From: Endozoicomonas sp. SCSIO W0465 | Lineage (GTDB): Bacteria; Pseudomonadota; Gammaproteobacteria; Pseudomonadales; Endozoicomonadaceae | DNA length: 64,000 bases | NCBI RefSeq assembly: GCF_023716865.1 | Contig: NZ_CP092417.1 | Location: 1,032,001-1,096,000 of the forward strand | Reading direction: 5' to 3' | Shown: piece by piece, positions 8,995 through 17,116 of the stretch | Position numbering within the stretch: the stretch's first letter is position 1 | Layout: every line of letters begins with the position of its first letter | The notes under the pieces: generated by a model | What the model was told of the DNA's origin: nothing | What the model saw: the letters and a program-made list of their open reading frames with translations, nothing else | The model's database searches: none | Program-made: the position numbers and the translations under genes

Positions 8995-9503
8995 ATCGTA
9001 CCCTGATCTGTCGCGCCAGATTCCTTAAAGGTCGTGAAGTACGCGTCGTCTGGAGTCGCTTTGAAAATGACAAAGGTCTGACCGAAAGCAGAATATTCAT
9101 CTCGACCAATCCGGAACTTGAGGGACTGGAGGTGCTTCGTGCCTATTCCCGGAGATGGCCGGTAGAGCCAATGTTTCACCAACTCAAACATGCTTTTGGC
9201 TGTTGCCATTTATGGCAGCAGAAATTGCGAACACTGCTTCGATGGATGCATTTGAAAATGGCAGGCTATGCATTATTGCAGTTATTAACCGTTTGTAAAA
9301 ATCAGGCATGTCTGAATATTTCTCGGATACCCTGGAGAAGCCCGGATACAACCACTGCAGGCATGATGAAAATTGCTCTTTCAGGAATTATTCCGAGGTT
9401 TCTCTATTCGCAAGGGCTGGAACAGATATAAGCAAAAATATGAGTTCAATTTTCGCGATCTGATCGACCAGTTAATACCGGATAATTCAGAAGCAGCATA
9501 ACT

Positions 9504-11206
9504 AGTTCTCGTCCAAAAACGCATCAGGCAATCATAATTAGATTGTACGTGCGTTTTGATATTTCCTGAAATTCCAGAGAGCCGCAAAAACTCTTCCCTT
9601 TTTTTCTCTAATCTGGGACGGATATTGGAGAAAAACGCGAAAAGCAGGCAGAAAACATCCTCCCACCATGCTGGAAAGGTACTTTCATGTAGCGTGGAGG
9701 TGGCTATCAGGATGGTGCCGGGTGTCTGGCCAGAATCACCAGGTTGTAACAGACCACCGATAACCAGCAATGAGAATCAAAACGCTCAGAACCCTTGCAG
9801 TGGCAACGTGATAGCCCAAAACATCTCTTTAGCCACGAAATTCCCGCTTCAATACCTGCCCGGAAGCGAAAGAGCGTTTTATACACATACTGACTTTTAG
9901 TCATCTCTTCGACTTCAAGTCCGCGCTTCTTATTAAAAGCTACATCGCTGATTCCCATGGCCTTGGCTTTTTCCAAATTAGCGCGACACGCGTATCCGCC
10001 GTCACCGCTTGTCTGGCGAGGTACACGACCATAAATTTCTTTTTGTCTTTCCATCATCGGAATGAATTGGTCCGAATCCGCTGGGTTACCTTCCTCAATA
10101 ACCAGGTCCAGGATCAATCGACTTTTTCCCTGAACCAGGTTCAGTTTATGGCCATACTGTACTTGCCGCCTGTCTTTTACGATGATATCCGTATGGGGTT
10201 CATACAGGCTAACCACTTTTTCCTGGGCTGGCACCTTTTCACCCTTAAAGACCCTGCGCTCTGTCTGGGAGACTATTGCATCCACCAGGGGTAACAGGTG
10301 ATCCACATCGGCCTGCCACTTGTCGGCATCATCAGCCAGGAGACACTGCCCCTGCTGACGGGCGTTTGCTAGCGTGACAGTAGCTTCGATAAGTACCTTC
10401 CGGGATTTTCGGGTCAACTGCAGCAGTTTTTTATAATGCTGATGCCGCTCTTCTTTGCCAGCGTAGATGCATTTTCTGGCCGCATCTTTTACGGCTCGGT
10501 TGTGATGGGTATATTCATAAAGCGGTGTCGCTGTCAGTGTTTGTCCCCGTTCCAGCAGCCGACAAATTTCTTTAACGGAACTGGCTAAAAGATCACTGTC
10601 GCAAGGAGGTTTGATATCCGATTCGGTGACTGTGCTGTCAATAGCCACAGTGCGCCCTTTTTCAATACCCTGATCTTTAGCGGTCATTAGCTGACAGTTA
10701 TTAATCCGTTCCCATGTAGATGCAGTAAGAAGGCTGATGAGCCCATGCAAACTGGAGCGACTGGGGCGCTGGTTTGGTTCGAGGCGACAAAAGTCTCGAA
10801 AGAGCATGGAGTCCATCAAAACAAACGACAAGTAGTCATAATCACAATTCAAATACTGTTTCAGGAGTGCCGCACGAAGAACGGATTCTGCTGATAGTCC
10901 GTTCCGCCCAGTGTTCTGTTTATCACCAGAACTTAAGTCCTCATAAATCCAGTCATTGAACTGTGGATGGGCGTCAAGCCATTGCGAGATACCGGAAAGC
11001 TGGGAGCAGATTTCATGAGGTACGTAATGGAGTTCCATACTACACTGCGGGTTGCGTTTTTTGCGCATTTGGAGTCCTCTGTTTTTGGCAATCCCTTATG
11101 TTTCTTGCTCTTGGGAAGTTTAGTCGCCAGATAGCAGTAGGGCTCCACTTAATTTTTCAGGATAAAATCTACAGTTTTCAATTGGTTGTGTTTTTGGACG
11201 AGAACT
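9504..11206 (-). mobile_element. ISNCY-type insertion sequence, copy 1
   Basis: The element is 1703 bp, bounded by AGTTCTCGTCCAAAAAC and its complement, with a 4-bp duplication AACT on each side (9500-9503, 11207-11210). It sits in the 3' non-coding part of the outer IS4-like element and points against it. A second, decayed copy lies at 20350-23558, and comparing the two fixes the ends. The 3' flank after the transposase gene (9504-9706) holds no gene. Confidence 0.9.
9707..11068 (-). CDS. ISNCY/IS1182-like DDE transposase (DUF772 type), 453 aa
   Basis: This intact 453-residue transposase begins MRKKRNPQCSMELHYVPHEI. The N-terminal region with GLSAESVLRAALLKQYLNCDYDYLSF matches the DUF772 module found ahead of IS4/5-type catalytic domains. 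AIDSTVTESDI supplies the first acidic residue, GDGGYACRANLEKA the second, and AGISWLKRCFGLSRC the C-terminal Glu region. The family name is uncertain between ISNCY and IS1182. The 4-bp target duplication is read from the element itself. Confidence 0.88.
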   Translation of the reverse strand: MRKKRNPQCSMELHYVPHEICSQLSGISQWLDAHPQFNDWIYEDLSSGDKQNTGRNGLSAESVLRAALLKQYLNCDYDYLSFVLMDSMLFRDFCRLEPNQRPSRSSLHGLISLLTASTWERINNCQLMTAKDQGIEKGRTVAIDSTVTESDIKPPCDSDLLASSVKEICRLLERGQTLTATPLYEYTHHNRAVKDAARKCIYAGKEERHQHYKKLLQLTRKSRKVLIEATVTLANARQQGQCLLADDADKWQADVDHLLPLVDAIVSQTERRVFKGEKVPAQEKVVSLYEPHTDIIVKDRRQVQYGHKLNLVQGKSRLILDLVIEEGNPADSDQFIPMMERQKEIYGRVPRQTSGDGGYACRANLEKAKAMGISDVAFNKKRGLEVEEMTKSQYVYKTLFRFRAGIEAGISWLKRCFGLSRCHCKGSERFDSHCWLSVVCYNLVILARHPAPS

Positions 11207-11331
11207 AACTAAAGGCTTTTAGGCAAAAAACGGAAGTAATAACGAACTTGGAAAAACAGTTCACTGATTTCGGCTTGCTTCACTATAAAAAGCTGACCGA
11301 ATTATCGTTTTATACAGACTCTAAAGTCGAG

Positions 11332-11598
11332 AAAAATACAGGAAAACACCGTATAAAAACGTAAATATAACCGTACAAACTATTAAGGCTTGTGTAGAAT
11401 CATGCGTATAAATGATAAAAACGGGCTTTAGCTATTCGAACAGCCATGGGCAGTTCAAACTTCTGAGGAAAACAGCCGGGTTATTTTACCTGGTAGCAGG
11501 CATTTTCAGAGCAATTTGTCGCAACCACCGCAGGATCGTCTTAAGTCCGACAGATCTCCAGAGTAGATAGCAGCCCACTTCAGTCAAGAGGTAATAGT
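11332..11598 (+). other. Leader/promoter region of astC
   Basis: This 267-base gene-free stretch runs between the end of the nested IS and the astC start. It is AT-rich in its first 100 bases (several ATAAA/TAAATAT tracts near 11342-11425), suggesting that the native astC promoter or an ArgR-type operator lies here, but no sequence matching the consensus well enough to name was found. An AAGAGGTAAT ribosome site precedes the ATG. The IS insertion separated this region from whatever lay upstream (6248-6480). Confidence 0.4.
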
Positions 11599-12813
11599 AT
11601 GTCAGAGCACCCCGTCGATCGCTCAACCTTTGATCAGGTGATGGTTCCCAATTATGCGCCCCAGGCCATGGTGCCAGTGCGAGGAAAGGGGTCGCGAATC
11701 TGGGATCAGGAAGGGAAAGAGTATCTGGACTTTGCTGGCGGCATCGCTGTCAATGCCTTGGGGCATTGTCATCCGGCGCTGATTGATGCCTTGAAACAGC
11801 AAGGTGAAAAACTGTGGCATCTGAGTAATGTTTATACCAATGAACCGGCGCTTGAGCTGGCGCAGCAGTTAATCAACAACACCTTTGCTGACAAAGTCTT
11901 TTTCTGCAATTCCGGTGCAGAAGCCAATGAAGCTGCCTTTAAACTGGCCAGAAAGTATGCGTACGATAATTTTGGTCCGGAAAAACATGAGATCATCTCC
12001 TTCTACCAATCGTTCCATGGTCGAACACTTTTTACCGTTACCGTAGGTGGCCAGAAGAAATACTGTGAAGGCTTTGAGCCTGTTCCCGGCGGTGTTCTGC
12101 ACACTGCCTATAACGACCTTGATGCGCTCAGGGCACTTATTTCTGACCGTACCTGCGCCGTTGTCGCTGAACCCGTTCAGGGTGAAGGCGGGGTTATTCC
12201 TGCAGACCCTGAATTTATGAAAGGGGTCAGAGAACTTTGCGACCAGCATAATGCCCTGCTGGTTTTAGATGAAGTCCAGTCCGGTATGGGCAGAACCGGT
12301 AAACTCTTTGCCTATATGGGGCTTGATGTATTGCCGGACATTCTGACCAGTGCCAAATCCCTTGGCGGGGGCTTCCCGATCGGAGCCATGCTAACGACCA
12401 ACAAAGTGGCAGAAAGTTTTGGTTTTGGGACGCATGGCAGCACATACGGTGGTAACCCGCTGGCCTGTGCAGTGGCGCTGGAAGTGATCAACATCATTAA
12501 TGATCCACAACTGCTGGATAATGTTAGTAAAAAACATAACCGCATCCGTAAACACCTGGAATCCATTAACAGCAAATATGACATCTTTGCCGAGGTGCGT
12601 GGTAAAGGCCTGCTGATTGGCGCTGAACTGGTCGAAAAATATCACGGTCGAGGGAAAGAATTTCTTTCTGCTGCGGCCGACGAGGGACTGATGATGCTGG
12701 TTGCCGGGCCAAATGTTCTGCGCTTTGCACCATCACTCATTATTCCTGATGAAGACATTGATGAGGGTATGGCACGTCTGGAAAGGGCTGTTGCTACCGT
12801 GGTTTCTGCCTGA
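11599..12813 (+). CDS. astC: Acetylornithine/succinylornithine aminotransferase
   Basis: This is a PLP-dependent class-III aminotransferase of 404 residues. It carries FAGGIAVNALGHCHP, FFCNSGAEANEAAFKLARKYA, SFHGRTLFTVTVGGQ, EPVQGEGGV, LLVLDEVQSGMGRTGKLFA and TSAKSLGGGFPIGAM, with the PLP lysine at K253. Enzymes of this type act as ArgD (acetylornithine to the semialdehyde in arginine synthesis) and/or AstC (succinylornithine in arginine breakdown). Because astA, astD and astB lie 27 kb downstream and an M20 hydrolase and DUF1338 gene follow, a catabolic role is favoured. A dual ArgD/AstC role is common in gammaproteobacteria and cannot be excluded. Confidence 0.9.
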   Translation: MSEHPVDRSTFDQVMVPNYAPQAMVPVRGKGSRIWDQEGKEYLDFAGGIAVNALGHCHPALIDALKQQGEKLWHLSNVYTNEPALELAQQLINNTFADKVFFCNSGAEANEAAFKLARKYAYDNFGPEKHEIISFYQSFHGRTLFTVTVGGQKKYCEGFEPVPGGVLHTAYNDLDALRALISDRTCAVVAEPVQGEGGVIPADPEFMKGVRELCDQHNALLVLDEVQSGMGRTGKLFAYMGLDVLPDILTSAKSLGGGFPIGAMLTTNKVAESFGFGTHGSTYGGNPLACAVALEVINIINDPQLLDNVSKKHNRIRKHLESINSKYDIFAEVRGKGLLIGAELVEKYHGRGKEFLSAAADEGLMMLVAGPNVLRFAPSLIIPDEDIDEGMARLERAVATVVSA

Positions 12814-12850
12814 GAGTCCTGAATACCTCGCCACGCCGGCAGAGGTACTT

Positions 12851-12883
12851 CTCGTTCCCACGCTCCGCGTGGGAATGCATACC
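12851..12883. repeat. Palindromic repeat unit (REP-like) between astC and the M20 gene
   Basis: This solitary copy of the palindrome CTCGTTCCCACGCTCCGCG-TGGGAATGCATACC folds into a stem of CCCACG and CGTGGG arms. The same unit recurs, usually in facing pairs, at 14220-16274, 36101-36423 and 43001-43222. Here it lies 37 bases after the astC stop, where it could act as a 3' hairpin. Confidence 0.85.
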
Positions 12884-12929
12884 CTTCCTGACCTCCATAC
12901 CTGGAGTTAAAACAGAATGAGCATGTCGT

Positions 12930-14195
12930 ATGGTAAAGCCAGCTAAAACACTTCCCCCTGAACTCCTCCCCTGGCTGGATTTACTCAATGACCAGCACGA
13001 TGAAATGCAGGCCAGAACCATTGAACTGGCTGAAATAAATTCTGGCAGCCTTAACCGTGACGGCGTCAACAAGGTTTTGGCAAAGCTGTTGACACTGACT
13101 TCGGATTTATCAAAAGACCATGAACGTATACCTGTCAATCCCTGGGAGGTTGTAAACGACAGTGGAGAGATCATCCGGCACCCATTGGGTGATGCGTTGA
13201 GAATTCGTAAACGCCCCGAAGCACCTCTTCAGGTCTTTCTGTGCGGGCATATGGATACCGTTTTTCCCAAAGACAGCCCTTTTCAAAAGGTTCGCTGGCT
13301 GGATGATGACACCATCAATGGTCCCGGAGTTACTGACTTAAAAGGGGGGATTATGGTGATGCTCAAGGCGCTGGAAGTACTTGAGCAAAGTCCATGGGCT
13401 GAGCAGATCGGTTGGGAAATATTGTTTAACCCGGATGAGGAGATTGGCTCCCCCGGCTCAGCCCCTTTAATTCAGGAGGCTGCGCAACGAGTACACCTGG
13501 GCATGATATTTGAACCCTGCTTTCCAGATGGCAACCTTGCCGGCCAACGCAAAGGCAGCGGTAACTTTACCGTGGTCAGTTATGGCAAAGCAGCTCACGC
13601 AGGGCGGGAACATCATCTGGGCCGCAACGCTATTCGTGCCCTCTGTGATTTTGTCTCCGCCATGGACGACCTGAATGGTCGGCGGCCGGGCATCACCTTT
13701 AACCCCGGCTACATTCACGGTGGCGGCCCGACCAACATTGTGCCTGATCGCTGTATTCACAAGTTCAATATTCGTCTTGAACAACCGGATGATGAACAGT
13801 GGTGCCTGCAAAAACTTAATGGGATCATTGATAGCATAAATCAGCGTGACGGCATTCAACTGGCACTGCATGGCGGATTTACCCGCAAACCCAAGGTGCT
13901 GAGCCCTGCCAATGAACAGCTACTGGCACTGGCAAAAAACATCGGGCATGAACTGGGGATTCCACTGGAGATCAAACCCACCGGAGGTTGTTGCGATGGT
14001 AACAACCTTGCCTCTGCCGGGATTCCCAATATTGATACGCTTGGGGTTCAGGGGGGAGCGATCCATAGTGATCAGGAATATTTAAACGTCAAAAGCCTTG
14101 TGCCAAGGGCCAGGCTCAGTGCGGCATTATTACTGAGTCTGGCCCATGCCAGTGCACAGGGTGATTGCTTTGACTGGTTAAAACGAAAAGAGTAA
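12930..14195 (+). CDS. M20-family metallo-hydrolase (carboxypeptidase G2-like)
   Basis: This 421-residue zinc hydrolase carries the M20 ligands in order: CGHMDTVFP (His-Met-Asp), GVTDLKGGIMVML (bridging Asp), NPDEEIGSPGS (catalytic Glu-Glu), IFEPC, and a late HSDQEY. The lid domain shows KAAHAGREHHLGRNAI, as in glutamate carboxypeptidases and succinyl-diaminopimelate desuccinylases. M20 enzymes cleave amide bonds of N-acyl amino acids. The gene lies right after astC. No astE (succinylglutamate desuccinylase, M14 type) is visible in this window, so this hydrolase could act on an acylated intermediate of arginine breakdown; that is inference. There is no signal peptide, so it is cytoplasmic. 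Confidence 0.85.
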   Translation: MVKPAKTLPPELLPWLDLLNDQHDEMQARTIELAEINSGSLNRDGVNKVLAKLLTLTSDLSKDHERIPVNPWEVVNDSGEIIRHPLGDALRIRKRPEAPLQVFLCGHMDTVFPKDSPFQKVRWLDDDTINGPGVTDLKGGIMVMLKALEVLEQSPWAEQIGWEILFNPDEEIGSPGSAPLIQEAAQRVHLGMIFEPCFPDGNLAGQRKGSGNFTVVSYGKAAHAGREHHLGRNAIRALCDFVSAMDDLNGRRPGITFNPGYIHGGGPTNIVPDRCIHKFNIRLEQPDDEQWCLQKLNGIIDSINQRDGIQLALHGGFTRKPKVLSPANEQLLALAKNIGHELGIPLEIKPTGGCCDGNNLASAGIPNIDTLGVQGGAIHSDQEYLNVKSLVPRARLSAALLLSLAHASAQGDCFDWLKRKE

Positions 14196-14245
14196 TAGCC
14201 AGGCAGAAAAGCGCACACCCTCCCATGCCCGCGTGGGAATGCATA

Positions 14246-16155
14246 GTGCGCTGGGATAAGCGGCGTATATCTTGCGGGTGAAAGTCCCGTTGCGGAAGGA
14301 GAACCAGCTCCACCGTATAGCGAGTCTTGCGTTGCTGAAGGTAACGACAGTGATGAAGCGTAGACAGCGAAATATCCGAGCCGAAACCAAATGGTGAACG
14401 TCACAGCTCCGAAATACCACTTGTTGTGGGTGCCGATGCTCTTATGCAGGCAGCAGGCCCAAGAGTGCTGTGTAAGGTCAATCTGGGAATCCGAACAGCA
14501 CTACCCTCCGGAGTCGCAGGCGTCGGCGAGTTTATAGAGATATACGACTGAACCCAGGAGATCCATAGGGCTCTCAAAGGATTGAGTATGTTAAGTACAA
14601 GTGCAAAACACGAGGCTTTACAGATGGCTCTATGGAAGTCGGAGTCAGTCATAGTAGTGATGAAGCGGGTAACGACCGTGGAGCGAAGGGCTGGCAGATA
14701 GATCGAGCGTGAGAGAGAAACAATGACCGTACTCAGCAACGACGGACAATCATGGTTAACGAAACTTGAGCGCATAGGTGAGAAATCGGCATACGACAGA
14801 CAAATGGTGTTCAATAACCTTGGTCACCTGCTAAATGTTGACATGCTGAAGGAGCAATTCCATCGGTTGAACGGGAATAAAGCCGTAGGTATTGACCGTG
14901 AGACAAAGGAGACTTACGGCGTAAAACTGGATGAAAATCTGAAACACCTTTTCCAGCGCATTCGCCGTGGGACTTACAGGCCAAAACCCGCGAGGGTCAC
15001 TGAAATCCCGAAAGAGGATGGGAGCAAACGGCCACTGGTCATATCCTGCTTTGAAGACAAACTGGTGCAACTTGCAGCCAGTCAAATCCCTGGCAAGATA
15101 TACGAACCGCTGTTTCTACCGTGCTCATACGGATTCAGGCCCGGCTTGAGTTGTCACGATGCTTTGAGGACTTTGCTGCAGTCCAGTTCCCGAATTCGGG
15201 ATGGTGCTGTGGTAGAAATTGATATCTGCAAGTACTTCAACAGAATTCCTCACAGGGAGCTGATGAAGATTTTGCGAATGAAGATATCAGACCAGCGTTT
15301 TCTCAGGCTGATAGAAGTCCTGATTACAGCACCTGTGATGGAACACAAGCAAGTATCCGACAATCGGGAAGGATGTCCGCAAGGGGCTATCCTGTCGCCA
15401 GTGCTGGCCAATATCTACCTGCACTACGTGATAGATGAATGGTTTGCCGAGGTAAGCCGTTCTCACATCAAAGGGCGGGCGGAAATGGTGAGGTACGCTG
15501 ACGATATGGTATTCCTTTTTGGGGATGCCAGTGAAGCAGAGCGCTTTTATAAAGTGTTGCCAAAACGGTTAGAGAAGTTTGGTCTGGAGTTGCATAGAGA
15601 GAAATCGCAGATAATTCCTGCAGGATGGATTGCAGCTCAGAGGGCCAATCAATCAGGTAAGCGTCTTTCGACGTTTAACTTCCTGGGGTTCACCTGTTAC
15701 TGGGGTAAGATGCGAAAAGGTGGTTGGCGACTGAAGTTCACCAGCCGTAAAGATCGTTTTGCATCGAAGCTCAAAGGGTTAAGTGAGTTCCTCTGGAAGC
15801 GCCTGAGTTCTGACCGTGTGCAAACGCTGAAGAGAGCGATTCGGGGGATCAAGGGATGGATCAACTATCATGGGATCACAGACAATCAAGGACGGGTCAG
15901 GCAGTTCATTCTGCAAGGCAAACGAACGATCCACAGATGGCTTAATCGTCAGGGAGGAAAAGGATACTTGAGCTGGGGAAAGCTGGTGAAAATTCTTAAA
16001 GTGTTGGCGTATCCAGAGAGCTGGAAAACGGTGTCAATGTTCCGGTCTCACCGAACATGTGTGGGGACACGGGTCTATCGGGAGCCGGATGCGATAATTC
16101 CGCAAGTCCGGTTCTGAGGAGGGGCTTGCCCGGGTGACCGGGCAGGTCTACTCAC
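14246..16155 (+). mobile_element. Group II intron 1, inserted in a palindromic repeat
   Basis: The intron begins with GTGCG (14246), followed by a structured 5' region with the GGTGAAAGTCCCG motif near 14277. It has an internal maturase gene, then a domain V hairpin (about 16081-16115, starting GAGCCGGATGCGATAATTCC) and domain VI ending near CTACTCAC (16155). The 3' boundary is set by comparison with uninterrupted repeat elements and may be off by one or two bases. Landing directly after a DNA hairpin is the habit of class C group II introns; the class is inferred from the site, not from a phylogeny. The 14196-14722 stretch without a gene is this 5' ribozyme region. Confidence 0.85.
14723..16117 (+). 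CDS. Group II intron-encoded reverse transcriptase/maturase (intron 1), 464 aa
   Basis: The 464-residue product carries reverse transcriptase blocks in order: NGNKAVGIDRET, RPKPARVTEIPKEDGSKRPL, SYGFRPGLSCHDAL, EIDICKYFNRIPH, GCPQGAILSPVLANIYLHY, and the catalytic MVRYADDMVFLF. The thumb/X maturase domain follows (IRGIKGWINYHGI). No HNH endonuclease domain is seen at the C-terminus, which fits insertion at hairpins without second-strand cleavage. It promotes splicing and mobility of its host intron. The frame is uninterrupted, so the intron is probably active. The last codons overlap domain V. Confidence 0.93.
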   Translation: MTVLSNDGQSWLTKLERIGEKSAYDRQMVFNNLGHLLNVDMLKEQFHRLNGNKAVGIDRETKETYGVKLDENLKHLFQRIRRGTYRPKPARVTEIPKEDGSKRPLVISCFEDKLVQLAASQIPGKIYEPLFLPCSYGFRPGLSCHDALRTLLQSSSRIRDGAVVEIDICKYFNRIPHRELMKILRMKISDQRFLRLIEVLITAPVMEHKQVSDNREGCPQGAILSPVLANIYLHYVIDEWFAEVSRSHIKGRAEMVRYADDMVFLFGDASEAERFYKVLPKRLEKFGLELHREKSQIIPAGWIAAQRANQSGKRLSTFNFLGFTCYWGKMRKGGWRLKFTSRKDRFASKLKGLSEFLWKRLSSDRVQTLKRAIRGIKGWINYHGITDNQGRVRQFILQGKRTIHRWLNRQGGKGYLSWGKLVKILKVLAYPESWKTVSMFRSHRTCVGTRVYREPDAIIPQVRF

Positions 16156-16368
16156 CCCGTAGCCTGCTGGATGTGGAACAACCTGTTTATGCCCGGAATC
16201 ATCAGAGTTTAAAGGGGGTTCTACATTTGCGGTGAGGTTCGGTATGCATTCCCACGGAGGACCGTGGGAACGAGGCGATCCTCAATTTTCTGCCATCCTC
16301 GCTACGGGGTCGTCTAGACGGGTGCTATTCTCGGACAGCCTCCCGGGCAGGTCTGATATAACAACACA

Positions 16369-16392
16369 TAGACCAGAATACTGGTCTATAAT
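16369..16392 (+). promoter_or_regulatory. Palindromic operator overlapping a -10 box of the toxin-antitoxin operon
   Basis: TAGACCAG-AATA-CTGGTCTA (16369-16388) is a perfect 8-bp inverted repeat. It overlaps a TATAAT box at 16387-16392, 29 bases ahead of the antitoxin start. Antitoxins of the Phd family repress their own operon by binding such palindromes, so this is the expected site for autoregulation. No good -35 box is visible. Confidence 0.7.
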
Positions 16393-16421
16393 GGATCAAA
16401 TAAAAACACGGAGGCCAAGGT

Positions 16422-16661
16422 ATGCTTGAAGAAATCGGTTCTTACGATGCAAAAACAAAACTGCCGGAAATTTTGCGTCGTGTTGAAGCCGGTGAATCCT
16501 TCACCATAACCAACCGGGGAAAACCAATCGCAGACCTGATTCCCAGCAAGGCGAAAAGTCGTTTAAAAGCACAGTCTGCCATCGAAAATTTGCTCAAAGC
16601 CAAAAAGCCTGTTGTTTCTGAGAGTGACCTGCAAGAACTCCGGGAGCGTGGCAGGAAATGA
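16422..16661 (+). CDS. Phd/YefM-family antitoxin paired with a PIN toxin
   Basis: The 79-residue product starts MLEEIGSYDAKTKLPEILRR, the N-terminal DNA-binding fold of Phd/YefM antitoxins (conserved Y-AK-xLPExL and GESFTITNRGKPIADLIP). The C-terminal part is charged (LLKAKKPVVSESDLQELRE) and would bind the toxin. The stop overlaps the toxin start by 4 bases (ATGA), so the pair is translationally coupled. The upstream palindrome is the likely operator. Confidence 0.9.
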   Translation: MLEEIGSYDAKTKLPEILRRVEAGESFTITNRGKPIADLIPSKAKSRLKAQSAIENLLKAKKPVVSESDLQELRERGRK

Positions 16662-17098
16662 CTGGCTTTATCCTGGATAACTCCGTTTCCATGCGCTGGT
16701 TGTCAGAAACCAGCAAAAAGCAGGATCAGGTTTATGCAGAATCGGTACTCAAAAGCTTCTCACATTCCGACGCCCTGGTTCCCAACCTCTGGCATCTGGA
16801 AGTGGTCAATGTCACCCTGGGGCTGGAAAAACGGAATGAAATAAATACAGCCACGGCAGAAGGGTTTCTCGCCCAGCTGGAAAATCTGCCAATTTACGTT
16901 GACCCTTTGACGACGAATCAGGCGTTTAATCGCATTGCTACGTTGGCACGTAGTTACCATCTGAGCAGCTACGATGCAGCCTACCTGGAACTTGCCATAC
17001 GAGAAAACCTGCCTTTGGCAACACTGGATAAAATACTGCGCAAAGCTGCACTTAAAGCCGGTATACCCATCTATCTGCAGGGTTCTGATGTGAAATAG
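16658..17098 (+). CDS. PIN-domain toxin (VapC type)
   Basis: The 146-residue product begins with FILDNSVSMRWL, giving the first PIN-domain acid (D8). It continues with NLWHLEVVNVTL (Glu) and ends with SSYDAAYLELAIRENLPLATLDKIL, which contains two more acids of the active site. PIN toxins are Mg2+-dependent RNases, commonly cutting initiator tRNA or rRNA. It is coupled to the upstream Phd-type antitoxin by an ATGA overlap. All four acidic positions seem present, so the toxin should be active. The actual RNA target is unknown. Confidence 0.88.
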   Translation: MTGFILDNSVSMRWLSETSKKQDQVYAESVLKSFSHSDALVPNLWHLEVVNVTLGLEKRNEINTATAEGFLAQLENLPIYVDPLTTNQAFNRIATLARSYHLSSYDAAYLELAIRENLPLATLDKILRKAALKAGIPIYLQGSDVK

Positions 17099-17116
17099 TT
17101 TTGTTACGGAGAGATT

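Larger units (their letters stand above)
6547..9431 (+). pseudogene. IS4/IS701-like DDE transposase, split by an IS66-type element
   Basis: The first 280 codons (6547-7386) are interrupted by an IS66-type insertion. The frame resumes at 9003 immediately after the second copy of the 8-bp target duplication and runs to a stop at 9431, giving 422 residues when joined (RYRT then LICRARFLKGRE). Candidate catalytic acids are in LGLDDWV, LLTDCWYM and VEPMFHQLKHAFG. The large gap between the second Asp and the Glu holds a basic KKRGRPKKYG segment. The ORF fragments cannot make an active enzyme while the IS66 element is present. Confidence 0.88.
6481..11331 (+). mobile_element. IS4-like insertion sequence carrying two further IS elements (nested IS)
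   Basis: The outer element has perfect 14-bp terminal inverted repeats, CTCGACTTTAGAGT at 6481 and its complement ending at 11331. It is flanked by a 10-bp target duplication, AAAAATACAG (6471-6480 and 11332-11341). Removing the IS66-type element (7387-8994 plus 8 bp) and the ISNCY-type element (9504-11206 plus 4 bp) leaves about 1528 bp with one 422-codon transposase frame, a normal IS size. A 9-12 bp duplication is typical of the IS4 family. The insertion order is clear: this element first, then the other two into it. The target was the DNA upstream of astC. Confidence 0.88.
14220..16274. repeat. Paired palindromic repeat element split by a group II intron
   Basis: The left palindrome (14220-14245, ending GTGGGAATGCATA) and the spacer plus right palindrome (16157-16274, with TTTGCCCGGAATC-like spacer and GGTATGCATTCCCACGG) together match the intact elements at 36101-36248 and 36259-36423. 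Aligning them places the break exactly after GCATA at 14245, where the intron begins with GTGCG. The rejoined element would be about 145 bp, close to the other copies. Confidence 0.8.

Noticed and set aside
11342..11598. ArgR box or sigma-54 promoter upstream of astC
   Set aside because: I looked for TGAATaaaaATTCA-like and GG-N10-GC patterns. Only poor matches were found, so no site is called.
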